A stretch of 9,622 nucleotides of DNA, from the NCBI GenBank assembly GCA_030840885.1, contig JAVEDQ010000422.1, forward strand, positions 1 to 9,622, in the 5' to 3' direction. The notes under the pieces are model-generated. The model ran no database searches, was not told the origin of the DNA, and was given only the letters and a program-made list of their open reading frames with translations. Origin of the DNA: Frankiaceae bacterium. GTDB lineage: Bacteria > Actinomycetota > Actinomycetes > Frankiales > Frankiaceae. Position numbers and translations under genes: made by a program. This document shows, in pieces, positions 1-5,989 of this stretch (position 1 is the first letter of the stretch; the number at the start of each line of letters is the position of its first letter).

Positions 1-1
1 G

Positions 2-1720
2 GAGCTGACCGAGCCCCGGTTCACGGTCGTGCTCGGCGACGTGCCCACGCATCTGCTGATCGCCGCGAAAGCGCACATCGAGAACCTGGTGCGCGAGTTC
101 ACTCTGGCGGCCGGCGCCGGCGAGGAGGTCCCGGAGCATCTGGCCCGGCTGATCGAGACCGTGGTGCACGGGTTCGCCGACGCGCGGGACGCGATCAAGC
201 GCCAGGCGCTCGCAGCCCTGCACCGAGGCGAGCCGCGCACCCGGCTGAGCCTCTACCTACCGCTGACGGCTGCCGACGCCGGGGAGCGGTACCTGATCGC
301 GCTCGACGAGGCCGACACCTACTCCCGCGCCGCGCGGCTGCTGACGCTGGAGACACCTGCGGTGCACCGGCTCTTCCGCCGCTGGTACGTCGAAGCCGTC
401 ATCCGGCAGCTGCGGGACGTCGCCGCCAACCGCAAGCCCGCGCCGGTCGTGCCGTTCGAGGAGCGGCTCCTCGAGGAGGTGGAGCGGCTCGCGGTGCTGC
501 AGCGCATCACCGATCGGGCTGCCCGGCTGCAACAGGTGACCGCCGCCCTCACGCGCGCCCGCACTCCGGAGGACGTCGCAGGAGTCGTCGTCTCCGAGGG
601 AGTCGACGCCTTGGGCGCCACCGGCGGCAGCATGCTGCTGCCCGCGCCGGACGCGGACCACGTCGTCGTTCCCGGAGCCGTCGGCTACGGCGAGGAACTG
701 GTGGACGCGCTGCGCGAGGAACGGCTCGACGCACCGCTTCCGGCGGCGACGGCCCTCCGAACCGGCGAGGCCGTGTGGCTGGAGTCGCGGGAGGAACGCG
801 ACCATGCCTTCCCGGCGCTGCGGGGCTTCGAAGCGGCAACGGTCGCGATGTGCGCACTACCACTGACCGTCGGCAGTCGGACGCTCGGAGCTCTCCGGTT
901 CAGCTTCTCCGCGCGGCGGCTGTTCGACTCCGACGAGCGCGCGTTCGTGCTCGCACTCGCGGCCCAGACGGCGCAGACCCTGGAGCGGACGGAGCGGTAC
1001 ACGGCCGAGCGCGAGGGCTCGCTGCAACTGCAACGCGCGCTGATGCCCTCCGACGCCCCGGCCACCCCGGGCTTCGACGTCGCCACGCACTACAGCCCGG
1101 CCGGCGGACTGCAGGCAGGCGGCGACTTCTACGACGTCCTCCAACTCCCGGACGGCCGCTGCGTTGCCGTCGTTGGCGACGTGATGGGCCGGGGCCTCGA
1201 GGCCGCCGCGGCCATGGGCCAGGTGCGGACGATGATCCGCTCGTACGCCATCGACGATCCGGACCCGGCCGCCGTGTTCGGCAAGGTCGACCGGTACTTC
1301 GCGGCGTTCGAGCTCGAGCAGCTGGTCACCGTCCTGTACTTCGTCGCCGACCCGGTGACCGGCCGCGTCGACATCGGCAACGCCGGGCACCTTCCCCCGC
1401 TGCTGGTCAACGCGAACGGCGCACGTGCCGTGCCCACGATGGTCGGCCTTCCGTTCGGGGTGGACATCGCCGAGCGCGCCGGCTCCACGCTCGTCCTCGA
1501 GCCGGGCGACGCACTCATCGCCGTCACCGACGGCCTCGTCGAGCGCCGGGACATCGACATCGACGTGGGCATCGAGTCGGTGCTCGAAGCCGCCCGCCGC
1601 GCCGCGCCCGCGGATGCCGCCACGCTGTTGCAGGCCGCCCTCGGAGCCCCGGGCGCCCACGGGGACCACGACGACGACGTCACCGCGCTCGTCCTGCAAC
1701 ACACGCCGGGACTGGTCTGA
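2..1720 (+). CDS. GAF-domain SpoIIE-type (PP2C) serine/threonine phosphatase, 5' partial
   Basis: The C-terminal half is a metal-dependent SpoIIE/RsbU-type phosphatase. Such enzymes typically dephosphorylate anti-sigma-factor antagonists (STAS proteins) in partner-switching stress signalling. Counting from the GTG at 29, the phosphatase starts near residue 334 (LQRALMP) and shows GGDFYD (364-369), GDVMGRGLEAAAAMGQ (383-398), NAGHLPPLLV (451-460), VTDGLVERR (499-507) and a terminal DDDVTALVL (548-556). These supply the metal-binding acidic residues. Residues about 165-320 look like a GAF sensor domain. Residues 1-135 are a helical region I do not recognise. The frame stays open to the left edge and encodes ELTEPRFTVV just before the GTG at 29, apparently a continuous strand, so the true start probably lies outside the window. 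No ribosome-binding site suits the GTG. The protein looks cytosolic, with no membrane segment. The target STAS protein is not in view. Confidence 0.9.
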   Translation, partial: ELTEPRFTVVLGDVPTHLLIAAKAHIENLVREFTLAAGAGEEVPEHLARLIETVVHGFADARDAIKRQALAALHRGEPRTRLSLYLPLTAADAGERYLIALDEADTYSRAARLLTLETPAVHRLFRRWYVEAVIRQLRDVAANRKPAPVVPFEERLLEEVERLAVLQRITDRAARLQQVTAALTRARTPEDVAGVVVSEGVDALGATGGSMLLPAPDADHVVVPGAVGYGEELVDALREERLDAPLPAATALRTGEAVWLESREERDHAFPALRGFEAATVAMCALPLTVGSRTLGALRFSFSARRLFDSDERAFVLALAAQTAQTLERTERYTAEREGSLQLQRALMPSDAPATPGFDVATHYSPAGGLQAGGDFYDVLQLPDGRCVAVVGDVMGRGLEAAAAMGQVRTMIRSYAIDDPDPAAVFGKVDRYFAAFELEQLVTVLYFVADPVTGRVDIGNAGHLPPLLVNANGARAVPTMVGLPFGVDIAERAGSTLVLEPGDALIAVTDGLVERRDIDIDVGIESVLEAARRAAPADAATLLQAALGAPGAHGDHDDDVTALVLQHTPGLV

Positions 1721-2181
1721 CAGGCGACGACATCGCGTCGGCTGCGCTACGGGATTGCTTATCCTCAACGTGGTGCACAGGGGTTTCTGGAGCCGGGTAT
1801 CTGCCGCTCATCCAGCATGACCAGCAATTCCAGGTCGTTTTCTTTGGAGCAGAGTCGTCCAGTTCAGGTTCCCTCCTTGCCCAGCCTTTTCCAGTGCGGT
1901 CGCCTCGTGCGATCGCCCGAGCCGACGGATGCGATCCATGGCTGGCGCTGATTTCTTCTGCAACTATTCCGGCCGAGTTCTGCAACGGAATGCGCCCGCT
2001 CCCTCGTGGGTCGCCGGCTCTGGTCGGCGGCGGCGAGACGGCCGACACGGCCGACGCGACCGGGGGTGCCCCAGCAGGCCGCTTAACGATTCGCTGGGAG
2101 ACGTGCGGGGCGCATTGCGTCAGCGGGAGTTGTTCGCGACGATAGTTGCCACTTCAATCGCTTCCGCCCGCAGGAGTCCGC
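1721..2181. other. 461-base gene-free region, partly low GC
   Basis: No reading frame here has a credible start, ribosome-binding site and recognisable protein. Open frames crossing it on both strands are unsupported by any domain. Bases 1741-1980 are about 59% GC by hand count, against about 72% in the neighbouring phosphatase gene and about 74% at 1981-2100. A weak stem (CGACG 1725-1729 with CGTCG 1736-1740) follows the phosphatase stop. A 9-base unit ACGGCCGAC is repeated in tandem at 2038-2055, and GTCGGC (2023-2028) can pair with GCCGAC (2041-2046). The last 40 bases probably hold the promoter of the Rieske gene. The rest could be a degraded gene or an unrecognised small RNA; I cannot tell which. 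Confidence 0.5.
2115..2146 (+). promoter_or_regulatory. Candidate promoter of the Rieske gene
   Basis: A -10-like GATAGT lies at 2141-2146, about 35 bases before the chosen start codon. A poor -35 (TTGCGT, 2115-2120) sits 20 bases upstream, longer than the ideal 17-18. The local drop in GC supports a promoter. A start near 2153 would give a leader of about 29 bases including the AGGAG at 2172-2176. Confidence 0.3.
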
Positions 2182-2670
2182 ATGCCCGTCACGCCCGGAT
2201 CCGACCGACTTCCTTCCGACCGACTCCCTCCCAACCGGCGCACTGTGCTGGCGGGAGCCGGTGCCGTTGTCGGGGGTGTTGCCGGTTCATCACTACTCGC
2301 CGCGTGCGGTGGCAGCGCGAGTGGTCCGGCGTCCGGCAGCGGCAGCGGCAGCGGGACCGGGACCGGGACCGGGGCGGCCGCCCCGGTGGCCACCGTCTCC
2401 TCCATCCCGGACGGCGGGACGATCTCCGTCGAGAACCCGAACGGCGGAAAGCTCCTGCTGACCCGAAGCGGCACCGCTGTCACCGGGCTCGACGCCAAGT
2501 GCACGCACCGGGGCTGCACGGTCGCGCCCAAGGAGGGCGTGCTGGCGTGCCCGTGTCACGGCTCGAAGTTCCAGCCCGGCACCGGTGCTGTCCTCCACGG
2601 GCCGGCGGACGCGCCGCTGGCCCCCGTGAAGGTCACGGTCACGGGGAACGACGTCATGCTCGCGCCCTGA
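2182..2670 (+). CDS. Tat-exported Rieske [2Fe-2S] lipoprotein
   Basis: This 162-residue electron-transfer protein is predicted to be anchored on the outer face of the membrane. The N-terminus has twin arginines (R19-R20, NRRTVLAGAG), a hydrophobic stretch and a lipobox LAAC with the acylated cysteine at C42. A Gly/Ser/Thr/Ala linker (43-67) precedes the Rieske fold. Cluster ligands are visible: C107 and H109 in CTHRGC, C123 and H126 in CPCHGS. C112 and C125 can form the disulfide typical of bc1-type Rieske proteins. The ATG at 2182 was chosen because AGGAG (2172-2176) lies five bases upstream; an in-frame TTG at 2146 lacks such a site. No cytochrome or oxygenase partner is adjacent, so its redox partner is unknown. 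Many actinobacteria carry small solitary proteins of this kind. It converges on the ANTAR gene with a 46-base gap. Confidence 0.9.
   Translation: MPVTPGSDRLPSDRLPPNRRTVLAGAGAVVGGVAGSSLLAACGGSASGPASGSGSGSGTGTGTGAAAPVATVSSIPDGGTISVENPNGGKLLLTRSGTAVTGLDAKCTHRGCTVAPKEGVLACPCHGSKFQPGTGAVLHGPADAPLAPVKVTVTGNDVMLAP
2335..2370 (+). repeat. Hexanucleotide repeats encoding the Rieske linker
   Basis: Three exact GGCAGC units (2335-2352) are followed directly by three exact GGGACC units (2353-2370). They encode Gly-Ser x3 then Gly-Thr x3, the flexible tether between lipid anchor and Rieske domain. Gain or loss of a unit stays in frame, so tether length could vary between strains. Confidence 0.85.
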
Positions 2671-2707
2671 TTCTCCCCGCGTTGCCAGGAAAGCCCGCGA
2701 CGCGAGA

Positions 2708-2734
2708 CCGACGCGGCTAGAGGCGTCGCGTCGG
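2708..2734. terminator. Inverted repeat at the Rieske/ANTAR convergent junction
   Basis: CCGACGCG (2708-2715) and CGCGTCGG (2727-2734) form a perfect 8-bp stem with an 11-base loop that contains the ANTAR stop codon. It lies 37 bases past the Rieske stop. There is no T-run on either side, as is common for actinobacterial terminators. A bidirectional terminator role is inferred. Confidence 0.4.
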
Positions 2735-3562
2735 CGTGAAGATCGGCGCGCCATCCGGGCGGACCCCGCCGATCTCGGTGACCAGGTCCACCGCGACATC
2801 GCGCAGCTTGCGGTGCGAGTTCTGCGATGTCCGGCGCAACTGGTCGAAAGCCGCCTCGGCGTCGCAGTTCTGCTGCGCCATGAGGATGCCGAGGGCCTGG
2901 TCGATGAAACGGCGCGAGGCCATCGCCGCCTTGAGGTCTTCGTTGAGGGCCAGCTGCGTCGTCATCCGCTTGGCGACATCGAGGGCGCCGGCGCACGCCG
3001 AAGCCAGCGCCCGCGGACGCAGCAGCGACGATTCAACGAACATCGACGGCTCGGTGGCGTAGAGGTTGAGGGCGCCGATGGGCTGCGTGATGTCGGACAT
3101 GGGCAGCGAGGCGACCGACCGCAGCCCCAGCGCCAGGGCCTTGGCCGGGTAGTCGCCGAAGCGGGTCTCGCTCGAGAGGTCCTCGACGATCACTTCGCTG
3201 TTCTCGCCCAGCGCACGCAGGCACGGACCCGTCTGCTCGCTGTACTGGCCCTCGTCGGCGACCGTGGCGATGTCGTCGCTGCTCGCCGCGGTGAAGCGAC
3301 GGCCCTCCGAGACGACGGTGACGCTGCACGAGATCCGGCCGTCGAAGGAGCGCTTGACGAGTTCGCAGATCTCGTCGACGAAGCCCGTGAAGGTCTCGGT
3401 CGAGGTGAGCAGGCCCTGCAGCCCGGCGTAGATCGCCGTGAGGTCGGCCACGAGAGCGTCCGGCGGCGACGCCGGTGCGGCCTCGTTCACATCGCTCATC
3501 GGCTCATCCCTCACCGGCACATCGCTCGTCGACATATCGCTGGCCGGCACATTGCTCACCAC
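2717..3562 (-). CDS. GAF-ANTAR domain transcription antitermination regulator
   Basis: This 281-residue cytosolic regulator has a GAF sensor domain (about 58-200) followed by an ANTAR RNA-binding domain (about 206-263). The ANTAR part shows LKAAMASRRFIDQALGILMA and then a second helical segment ending LRDVAVDLV. ANTAR proteins bind paired hexaloop hairpins in leader RNAs and prevent termination; mycobacterial family members act on lipid and redox genes. The ligand of this GAF domain is unknown. The GTG at 3562 is chosen because AAGGAG (3571-3576) precedes it by eight bases; a second GTG follows immediately. Residues 3-27 are five copies of a pentapeptide of the form (S/R)(D/N)x(P/S/N)x, a disordered acidic lead-in. 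No kinase or response-regulator partner is adjacent. It is divergent from arfB. Confidence 0.88.
   Translation of the reverse strand: MVSNVPASDMSTSDVPVRDEPMSDVNEAAPASPPDALVADLTAIYAGLQGLLTSTETFTGFVDEICELVKRSFDGRISCSVTVVSEGRRFTAASSDDIATVADEGQYSEQTGPCLRALGENSEVIVEDLSSETRFGDYPAKALALGLRSVASLPMSDITQPIGALNLYATEPSMFVESSLLRPRALASACAGALDVAKRMTTQLALNEDLKAAMASRRFIDQALGILMAQQNCDAEAAFDQLRRTSQNSHRKLRDVAVDLVTEIGGVRPDGAPIFTPTRRL
3482..3556 (-). repeat. Five-copy degenerate 15-bp tandem repeat
   Basis: On the minus strand, five consecutive 15-base units begin AGCAATGTG, AGCGATATG, AGCGATGTG, AGGGATGAG and AGCGATGTG. They encode SNVPA, SDMST, SDVPV, RDEPM and SDVNE at the start of the ANTAR protein. Nearly every unit contains an in-frame ATG or GTG, which makes automated start calling unreliable here. 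Confidence 0.85.
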
Positions 3563-3613
3563 GGCTCGGACTCCTTCTGGTCGCTGTGCCCGTCAGCCGC
3601 GACTCGAGAAACC

Positions 3614-3638
3614 CTGCGCCCAGCCGCGGACCGCGCAG
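3614..3638 (-). promoter_or_regulatory. Hairpin in the ANTAR-gene leader
   Basis: CTGCGC (3614-3619) pairs with GCGCAG (3633-3638) across 13 bases that themselves contain the palindrome CGCGG-A-CCGCG (3625-3635). If transcription of the ANTAR gene starts near 3638, this stem would lie at the very 5' end of its leader. It lacks the hexaloops of classic ANTAR targets, so a role in autoregulation is speculative. Confidence 0.3.
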
Positions 3639-3643
3639 AGGAA

Positions 3644-3650
3644 CACAATA
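3644..3650. promoter_or_regulatory. Candidate shared -10 element for arfB (+) and the ANTAR gene (-)
   Basis: This AT-rich heptamer is the clearest -10-like element in the 140-base gap. It reads CACAAT on the plus strand (3644-3649) and TATTGT on the minus strand (3645-3650). Both fit the minimal bacterial -10 pattern (A at position 2, T at position 6), and TATTGT also has the leading T. No good -35 is visible on either side. The predicted leaders are about 47 bases for arfB and about 76 for the ANTAR gene. Confidence 0.4.
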
Positions 3651-3702
3651 AACCTGCACCGCGTCGAGCAGTCGCGCCGCCGAGCGGCATCCTGGAGCGG
3701 TG

Positions 3703-4119
3703 GTGGACATCTCCGTGCGGCCGGGCGTCGTCGTCCCGGACCGGGAACTCACCTGGCGCTTCTCCCGCTCCAGCGGGCCCGGAGGGCAGTCGGTGAACAC
3801 CTCCGACAGCCGCGCCGAGCTCCGGGTGGACCTACGGTGCCTCCCCGAGCCCTACCGCACGAGGGCGATGTCGCGGCTCGCCGGTCGGCTGACCGACGGC
3901 ACGGTCCTCAGCGTGACCGCGAGCGAGGAGCGGTCCCAGCTCCGGAACCGACAACTCGCCGAGCAACGCCTCGGCGAGTTGCTGCGGGGAGCCACCGCAG
4001 CGCCGCCGCGGGCGCGTCGTCCGACGCGACCCACCCGGGGGTCGAACGAACGGCGGATCGGGGCCAAGAAGCGGCGCGGGAACGTGAAGCGCCTGCGCGG
4101 CCGGGGCGACGAGGACTGA
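3703..4119 (+). CDS. arfB: Peptidyl-tRNA hydrolase ArfB (YaeJ-type ribosome rescue factor)
   Basis: This 138-residue protein resembles the catalytic domain of class I release factors without the codon-recognition domains. It releases nascent peptides from ribosomes stalled on messages without a stop codon. The catalytic GGQ is at residues 27-29 in SRSSGPGGQSVNTSDSRAEL. A linker rich in Pro/Arg/Thr (about 98-112) leads to a strongly basic tail (RRIGAKKRRGNVKRLRGR) that in the family inserts into the empty mRNA entry channel. Length matches ArfB (about 140) rather than full release factors (about 350). Two adjacent GTGs occur at 3700 and 3703. The second is preferred because GGAG (3694-3697) then lies five bases upstream instead of two. 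It stands alone, divergent from the ANTAR gene and convergent with a small membrane-protein gene. Confidence 0.92.
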   Translation: MDISVRPGVVVPDRELTWRFSRSSGPGGQSVNTSDSRAELRVDLRCLPEPYRTRAMSRLAGRLTDGTVLSVTASEERSQLRNRQLAEQRLGELLRGATAAPPRARRPTRPTRGSNERRIGAKKRRGNVKRLRGRGDED

Positions 4120-4149
4120 GCAGCGAGAAATCAGGCGGCCAGCGACCCT

Positions 4150-4161
4150 CACTGGTCAGTG
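4150..4161. terminator. Short inverted repeat at the arfB/membrane-protein junction
   Basis: CACTG (4150-4154) and CAGTG (4157-4161) flank two bases and overlap the stop codon of the minus-strand gene. A two-base loop is too tight for full pairing and the stem is weak. It is listed because it lies at the convergent junction; it may not be a real terminator. Confidence 0.2.
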
Positions 4162-4398
4162 CTCGGAGTCGCCCCGCGGCCGGTCCGTCTGCTCGGCCGG
4201 ATCCGGCTCCACTGAGCCGGGTCCGGGCCCCTCGGCCGCGCCGGAGTCGGGGCCGCCGAACTTCCCCCGGTCGACGTTCGACCGCATGCGCTTCATGCTC
4301 CGCGACATCGCGATGAAGAGCGCGATCGCGGCGACGAAGAACACCACGAAGATGAGGGCGCCGAGACCACCTGGCCCCGCGTCCGCGGCGAACGGCAT
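4156..4398 (-). CDS. Small single-pass membrane protein (80 aa), unknown function
   Basis: The frame encodes one hydrophobic helix (about residues 12-31, LGALIFVVFFVAAIALFIAM). A basic stretch (RSMKRMRSNVDRGK, 33-46) follows, then an acidic, Gly/Pro-rich tail. By the positive-inside rule the tail should be cytoplasmic. The ATG at 4398 begins five bases after the upstream terB-like stop and has no clear ribosome-binding site, which suggests translational coupling to that gene. In M. tuberculosis a small hypothetical protein (Rv1083) follows mca; by size and place this could be its equivalent, with the terB-like gene between them. That is a positional inference, not an alignment. A longer frame upstream of this ATG is the terB gene read in another phase. 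Confidence 0.75.
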   Translation of the reverse strand: MPFAADAGPGGLGALIFVVFFVAAIALFIAMSRSMKRMRSNVDRGKFGGPDSGAAEGPGPGSVEPDPAEQTDRPRGDSEH

Positions 4399-4403
4399 GG
4401 TCG

Positions 4404-4859
4404 TCAGAGGTCGAATTCTGCCGGGTTGAGGTTCACGGCGTAGCAGGCGTCGCGCACGACGCGCTTCTCGTTCTCGTCGAAGTTGCCGTCCGCACCACCG
4501 ATGATGATGCCGATCTGGATGACGGCACGGGCTTCGGTGTCCTTCTTCTTCACCTTGGCGATCTCCTGCAGGATGCTCACCTTGCCGAAGTCGAAGTCCT
4601 TGGTGAGCTTGTCGACGTCGTCGTTGAAGATCTGCTGCAGCTGGTCGGCGGGGAAGTTCTGCAGCACCTCGTTCTGGCTGATGAGGGAGGCGACCTTGCG
4701 GCGCTCCTCGGGGGCGACCGAGCCGTCTGCGGCCGCGATCAGAGCGCACATCGCCATCGATGCGTCCCGGAAGCCGCCGGACTTGAAGTCGTTCTTCCGG
4801 GCGACGAGCGTCTGCTGCATCGCCTGGGTCTGATTCCGGAGCTGGTTCCAGAGAGCCAC
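4404..4859 (-). CDS. TerB family protein (tellurite-resistance type)
   Basis: The 151-residue product matches TerB in length and layout: an all-helical cytosolic protein with two acidic metal-site-like loops. These are AAADGSVAPEERRKV (42-56) and GGADGNFDENEKRVV (121-135), followed by the terminal LNPAEFDL typical of TerB. TerB proteins are linked to tellurite, phage and envelope stress, and their biochemical role is unsettled. The GTG at 4859 is chosen over an in-frame start at 4916 because GAAGGG lies seven bases upstream and the resulting length equals that of canonical TerB. No terA, terC, terD, terE or terZ is in view, so this is a solitary copy. It sits downstream of mca but is separated from it by a hairpin and has its own candidate promoter. 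The small membrane-protein gene follows five bases later, probably in the same transcript. Confidence 0.88.
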   Translation of the reverse strand: MALWNQLRNQTQAMQQTLVARKNDFKSGGFRDASMAMCALIAAADGSVAPEERRKVASLISQNEVLQNFPADQLQQIFNDDVDKLTKDFDFGKVSILQEIAKVKKKDTEARAVIQIGIIIGGADGNFDENEKRVVRDACYAVNLNPAEFDL

Positions 4860-4893
4860 GAGTGTTCCCTTCGCAAGTTGTCGGTCGCGGAGC

Positions 4894-4924
4894 AGCCTAG
4901 GGCCAGCGGTCCGCATCAGGGCAA
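4894..4924 (-). promoter_or_regulatory. Candidate promoter of the terB-like gene
   Basis: On the minus strand, TTGCCC (4919-4924) and TAGGCT (4894-4899) are separated by 19 bases. The spacer is slightly long but the -10 is a good actinobacterial type. The start point would be near 4887, giving a leader of about 28 bases ending in the GAAGGG ribosome-binding site. Confidence 0.4.
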
Positions 4925-4927
4925 CGA

Positions 4928-4960
4928 CCGGCGGGGGAAGCTTCGTTCCTCGCCCGCCGG
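4928..4960 (-). terminator. Hairpin terminator after mca
   Basis: CCGGCGGG (4928-4935) and CCCGCCGG (4953-4960) form a perfect 8-bp GC stem. It is continued inward by GGAA (4936-4939) with TTCC (4946-4949) around a six-base loop and a three-base bulge. It starts eight bases after the mca stop codon. There is no T-run, as is usual in high-GC actinobacteria. It should separate mca from the terB-like gene. Confidence 0.6.
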
Positions 4961-4968
4961 GCGCCGAT

Positions 4969-5973
4969 TCAGCTCCGGTCGAGCGGGACGCCGTCGAACA
5001 GGTCCGCCTCGGGGAAGTTCCCGACCTCGACGCGGCTGTCGGCGAGCTGGAAGTCCTCGGTGGGCCACACCTGCTGCTGCAGCTCGAGCGGGACGGCGAA
5101 CCAGCGGCCCTCCGGGTCGACCTGCGTCGCGTGCGCGAGCAGGGCCCGGTCGCGCAGCTCGAAATAGTCGGCGCACGGCACCTTCGTGGTGACGCGGTCG
5201 GCGTCCTCGGGCTTGTCGACCCACTTCTCCACCCACTGCGCGTAGGGCGACTCGAGCCCGCGGTTCAGCACCGCCTGGTGCAGCGCGAAGACGCGGTCCT
5301 TGTGGAAGGTGGTGTTGTAGTACAGCTTCGACGGCTGCCACGGTTCGCCCTGGTCGGGGTAGGCCTCCGGATCCCCGGCGGCGGCGAAGGCCGCGACGCT
5401 GATCTTGTGGCACATGATGTGGTCGGGGTGCGGGTACCCCCCGTTCTCGTCGTAGGTGGTGATCACCTGGGGCCGGAACTCCCGGATCATCCGCACCAGC
5501 GGCGCGGCCGCGACCTCCACCGGCTGCAGGGCGAAGCAGCCGTCGGGCAGCGGCGGCAGCGGATCGCCCTCGGGCAGGCCGGAGTCGACGAAACCGAGCC
5601 ACTCCTGCCGGACGCCGAGGATCTCGCGGGCGCGGTCCATCTCCTTGCGCCGCATCTCGGGCAGGTTCTCCCAGACCTCGGGACGGTCCATCGCCGGGTT
5701 GAGCACCGAGCCCGCCTCACCGCCGGTGCAGGTGACGACGAGCACGTCGACACCCTCCCGGACGTAGCGCGCCATCGTGGCGGCGCCCTTGCTGGACTCG
5801 TCGTCGGGGTGGGCGTGCACACACATCAACCGGCGCGGGGCGGGAGGGGTCGTGCCAGCGGCACCAGCGCCGGCGGCGTCACCAGCAGGAGCGGTCTCGA
5901 CGTGGGCCGATGTGAGATCGGAGGCAGAGGTTCTCGGAGAATGGGTGCTCGGGGTCGTCATGGCTTCGGCCAT
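4969..5973 (-). CDS. mca: Mycothiol S-conjugate amidase Mca
   Basis: Mca cleaves mycothiol S-conjugates of electrophiles and drugs into a mercapturic acid, for export, and GlcN-Ins, which is recycled to mycothiol. It is a zinc-dependent LmbE/PIG-L fold enzyme. Zinc ligands match the family: H55 and D58 in [14 protein letters not shown] (52-65) and H185 in GYPHPDH (179-185); D57 is the probable catalytic base and H182 the second active-site histidine. TYDENGGY and HATQVDP are typical of Mca rather than of the deacetylase MshB. The chain has 334 residues, about 45 longer than the M. tuberculosis enzyme, because of an Ala/Thr/Pro-rich N-terminal tail. The ATG at 5973 is used, with AGGA eleven bases upstream. 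The ATG at 5961 is an alternative, and no start fits closer to the fold. It is divergent from the DUF4307 gene. Confidence 0.95.
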   Translation of the reverse strand: MAEAMTTPSTHSPRTSASDLTSAHVETAPAGDAAGAGAAGTTPPAPRRLMCVHAHPDDESSKGAATMARYVREGVDVLVVTCTGGEAGSVLNPAMDRPEVWENLPEMRRKEMDRAREILGVRQEWLGFVDSGLPEGDPLPPLPDGCFALQPVEVAAAPLVRMIREFRPQVITTYDENGGYPHPDHIMCHKISVAAFAAAGDPEAYPDQGEPWQPSKLYYNTTFHKDRVFALHQAVLNRGLESPYAQWVEKWVDKPEDADRVTTKVPCADYFELRDRALLAHATQVDPEGRWFAVPLELQQQVWPTEDFQLADSRVEVGNFPEADLFDGVPLDRS

Positions 5974-5989
5974 GCGACCATTGTTCCTG

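Noticed and set aside
1782..1800. SigB/SigF-like promoter (GTTT followed by GGGTAT)
   Set aside because: The spacing is about eight bases instead of the required 14-17, and no gene starts suitably downstream.
1850..1895. tRNA-like stretch with a TTC-loop resemblance
   Set aside because: No acceptor or anticodon stem can be formed around it.
1680..2048. Minus-strand frame of 122 codons crossing the gap
   Set aside because: Its start has no ribosome-binding site, its end overlaps the phosphatase gene antisense, and the product matches nothing I know.
775..2145. Long plus-strand open frame (456 codons) overlapping the phosphatase and the gap
   Set aside because: It is Arg/Pro-rich out-of-phase reading of the phosphatase gene, has no domain, and its tail through the gap has no recognisable protein.
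4399..4749. N-terminal extension of the 80-residue membrane protein
   Set aside because: This part is the terB-like gene read in another frame and is Arg/Pro-rich; the membrane helix follows the ATG at 4398.
5958..5981. Eight-codon leader peptide before mca
   Set aside because: The putative ribosome-binding site is only three bases from its ATG and the peptide shows no attenuation feature. It is noted within the mca finding but not called.
5777..5989. Upstream extension of the DUF4307 protein
   Set aside because: It would run antisense through the mca N-terminus; the extra residues are not membrane-protein-like and lack a start signal.
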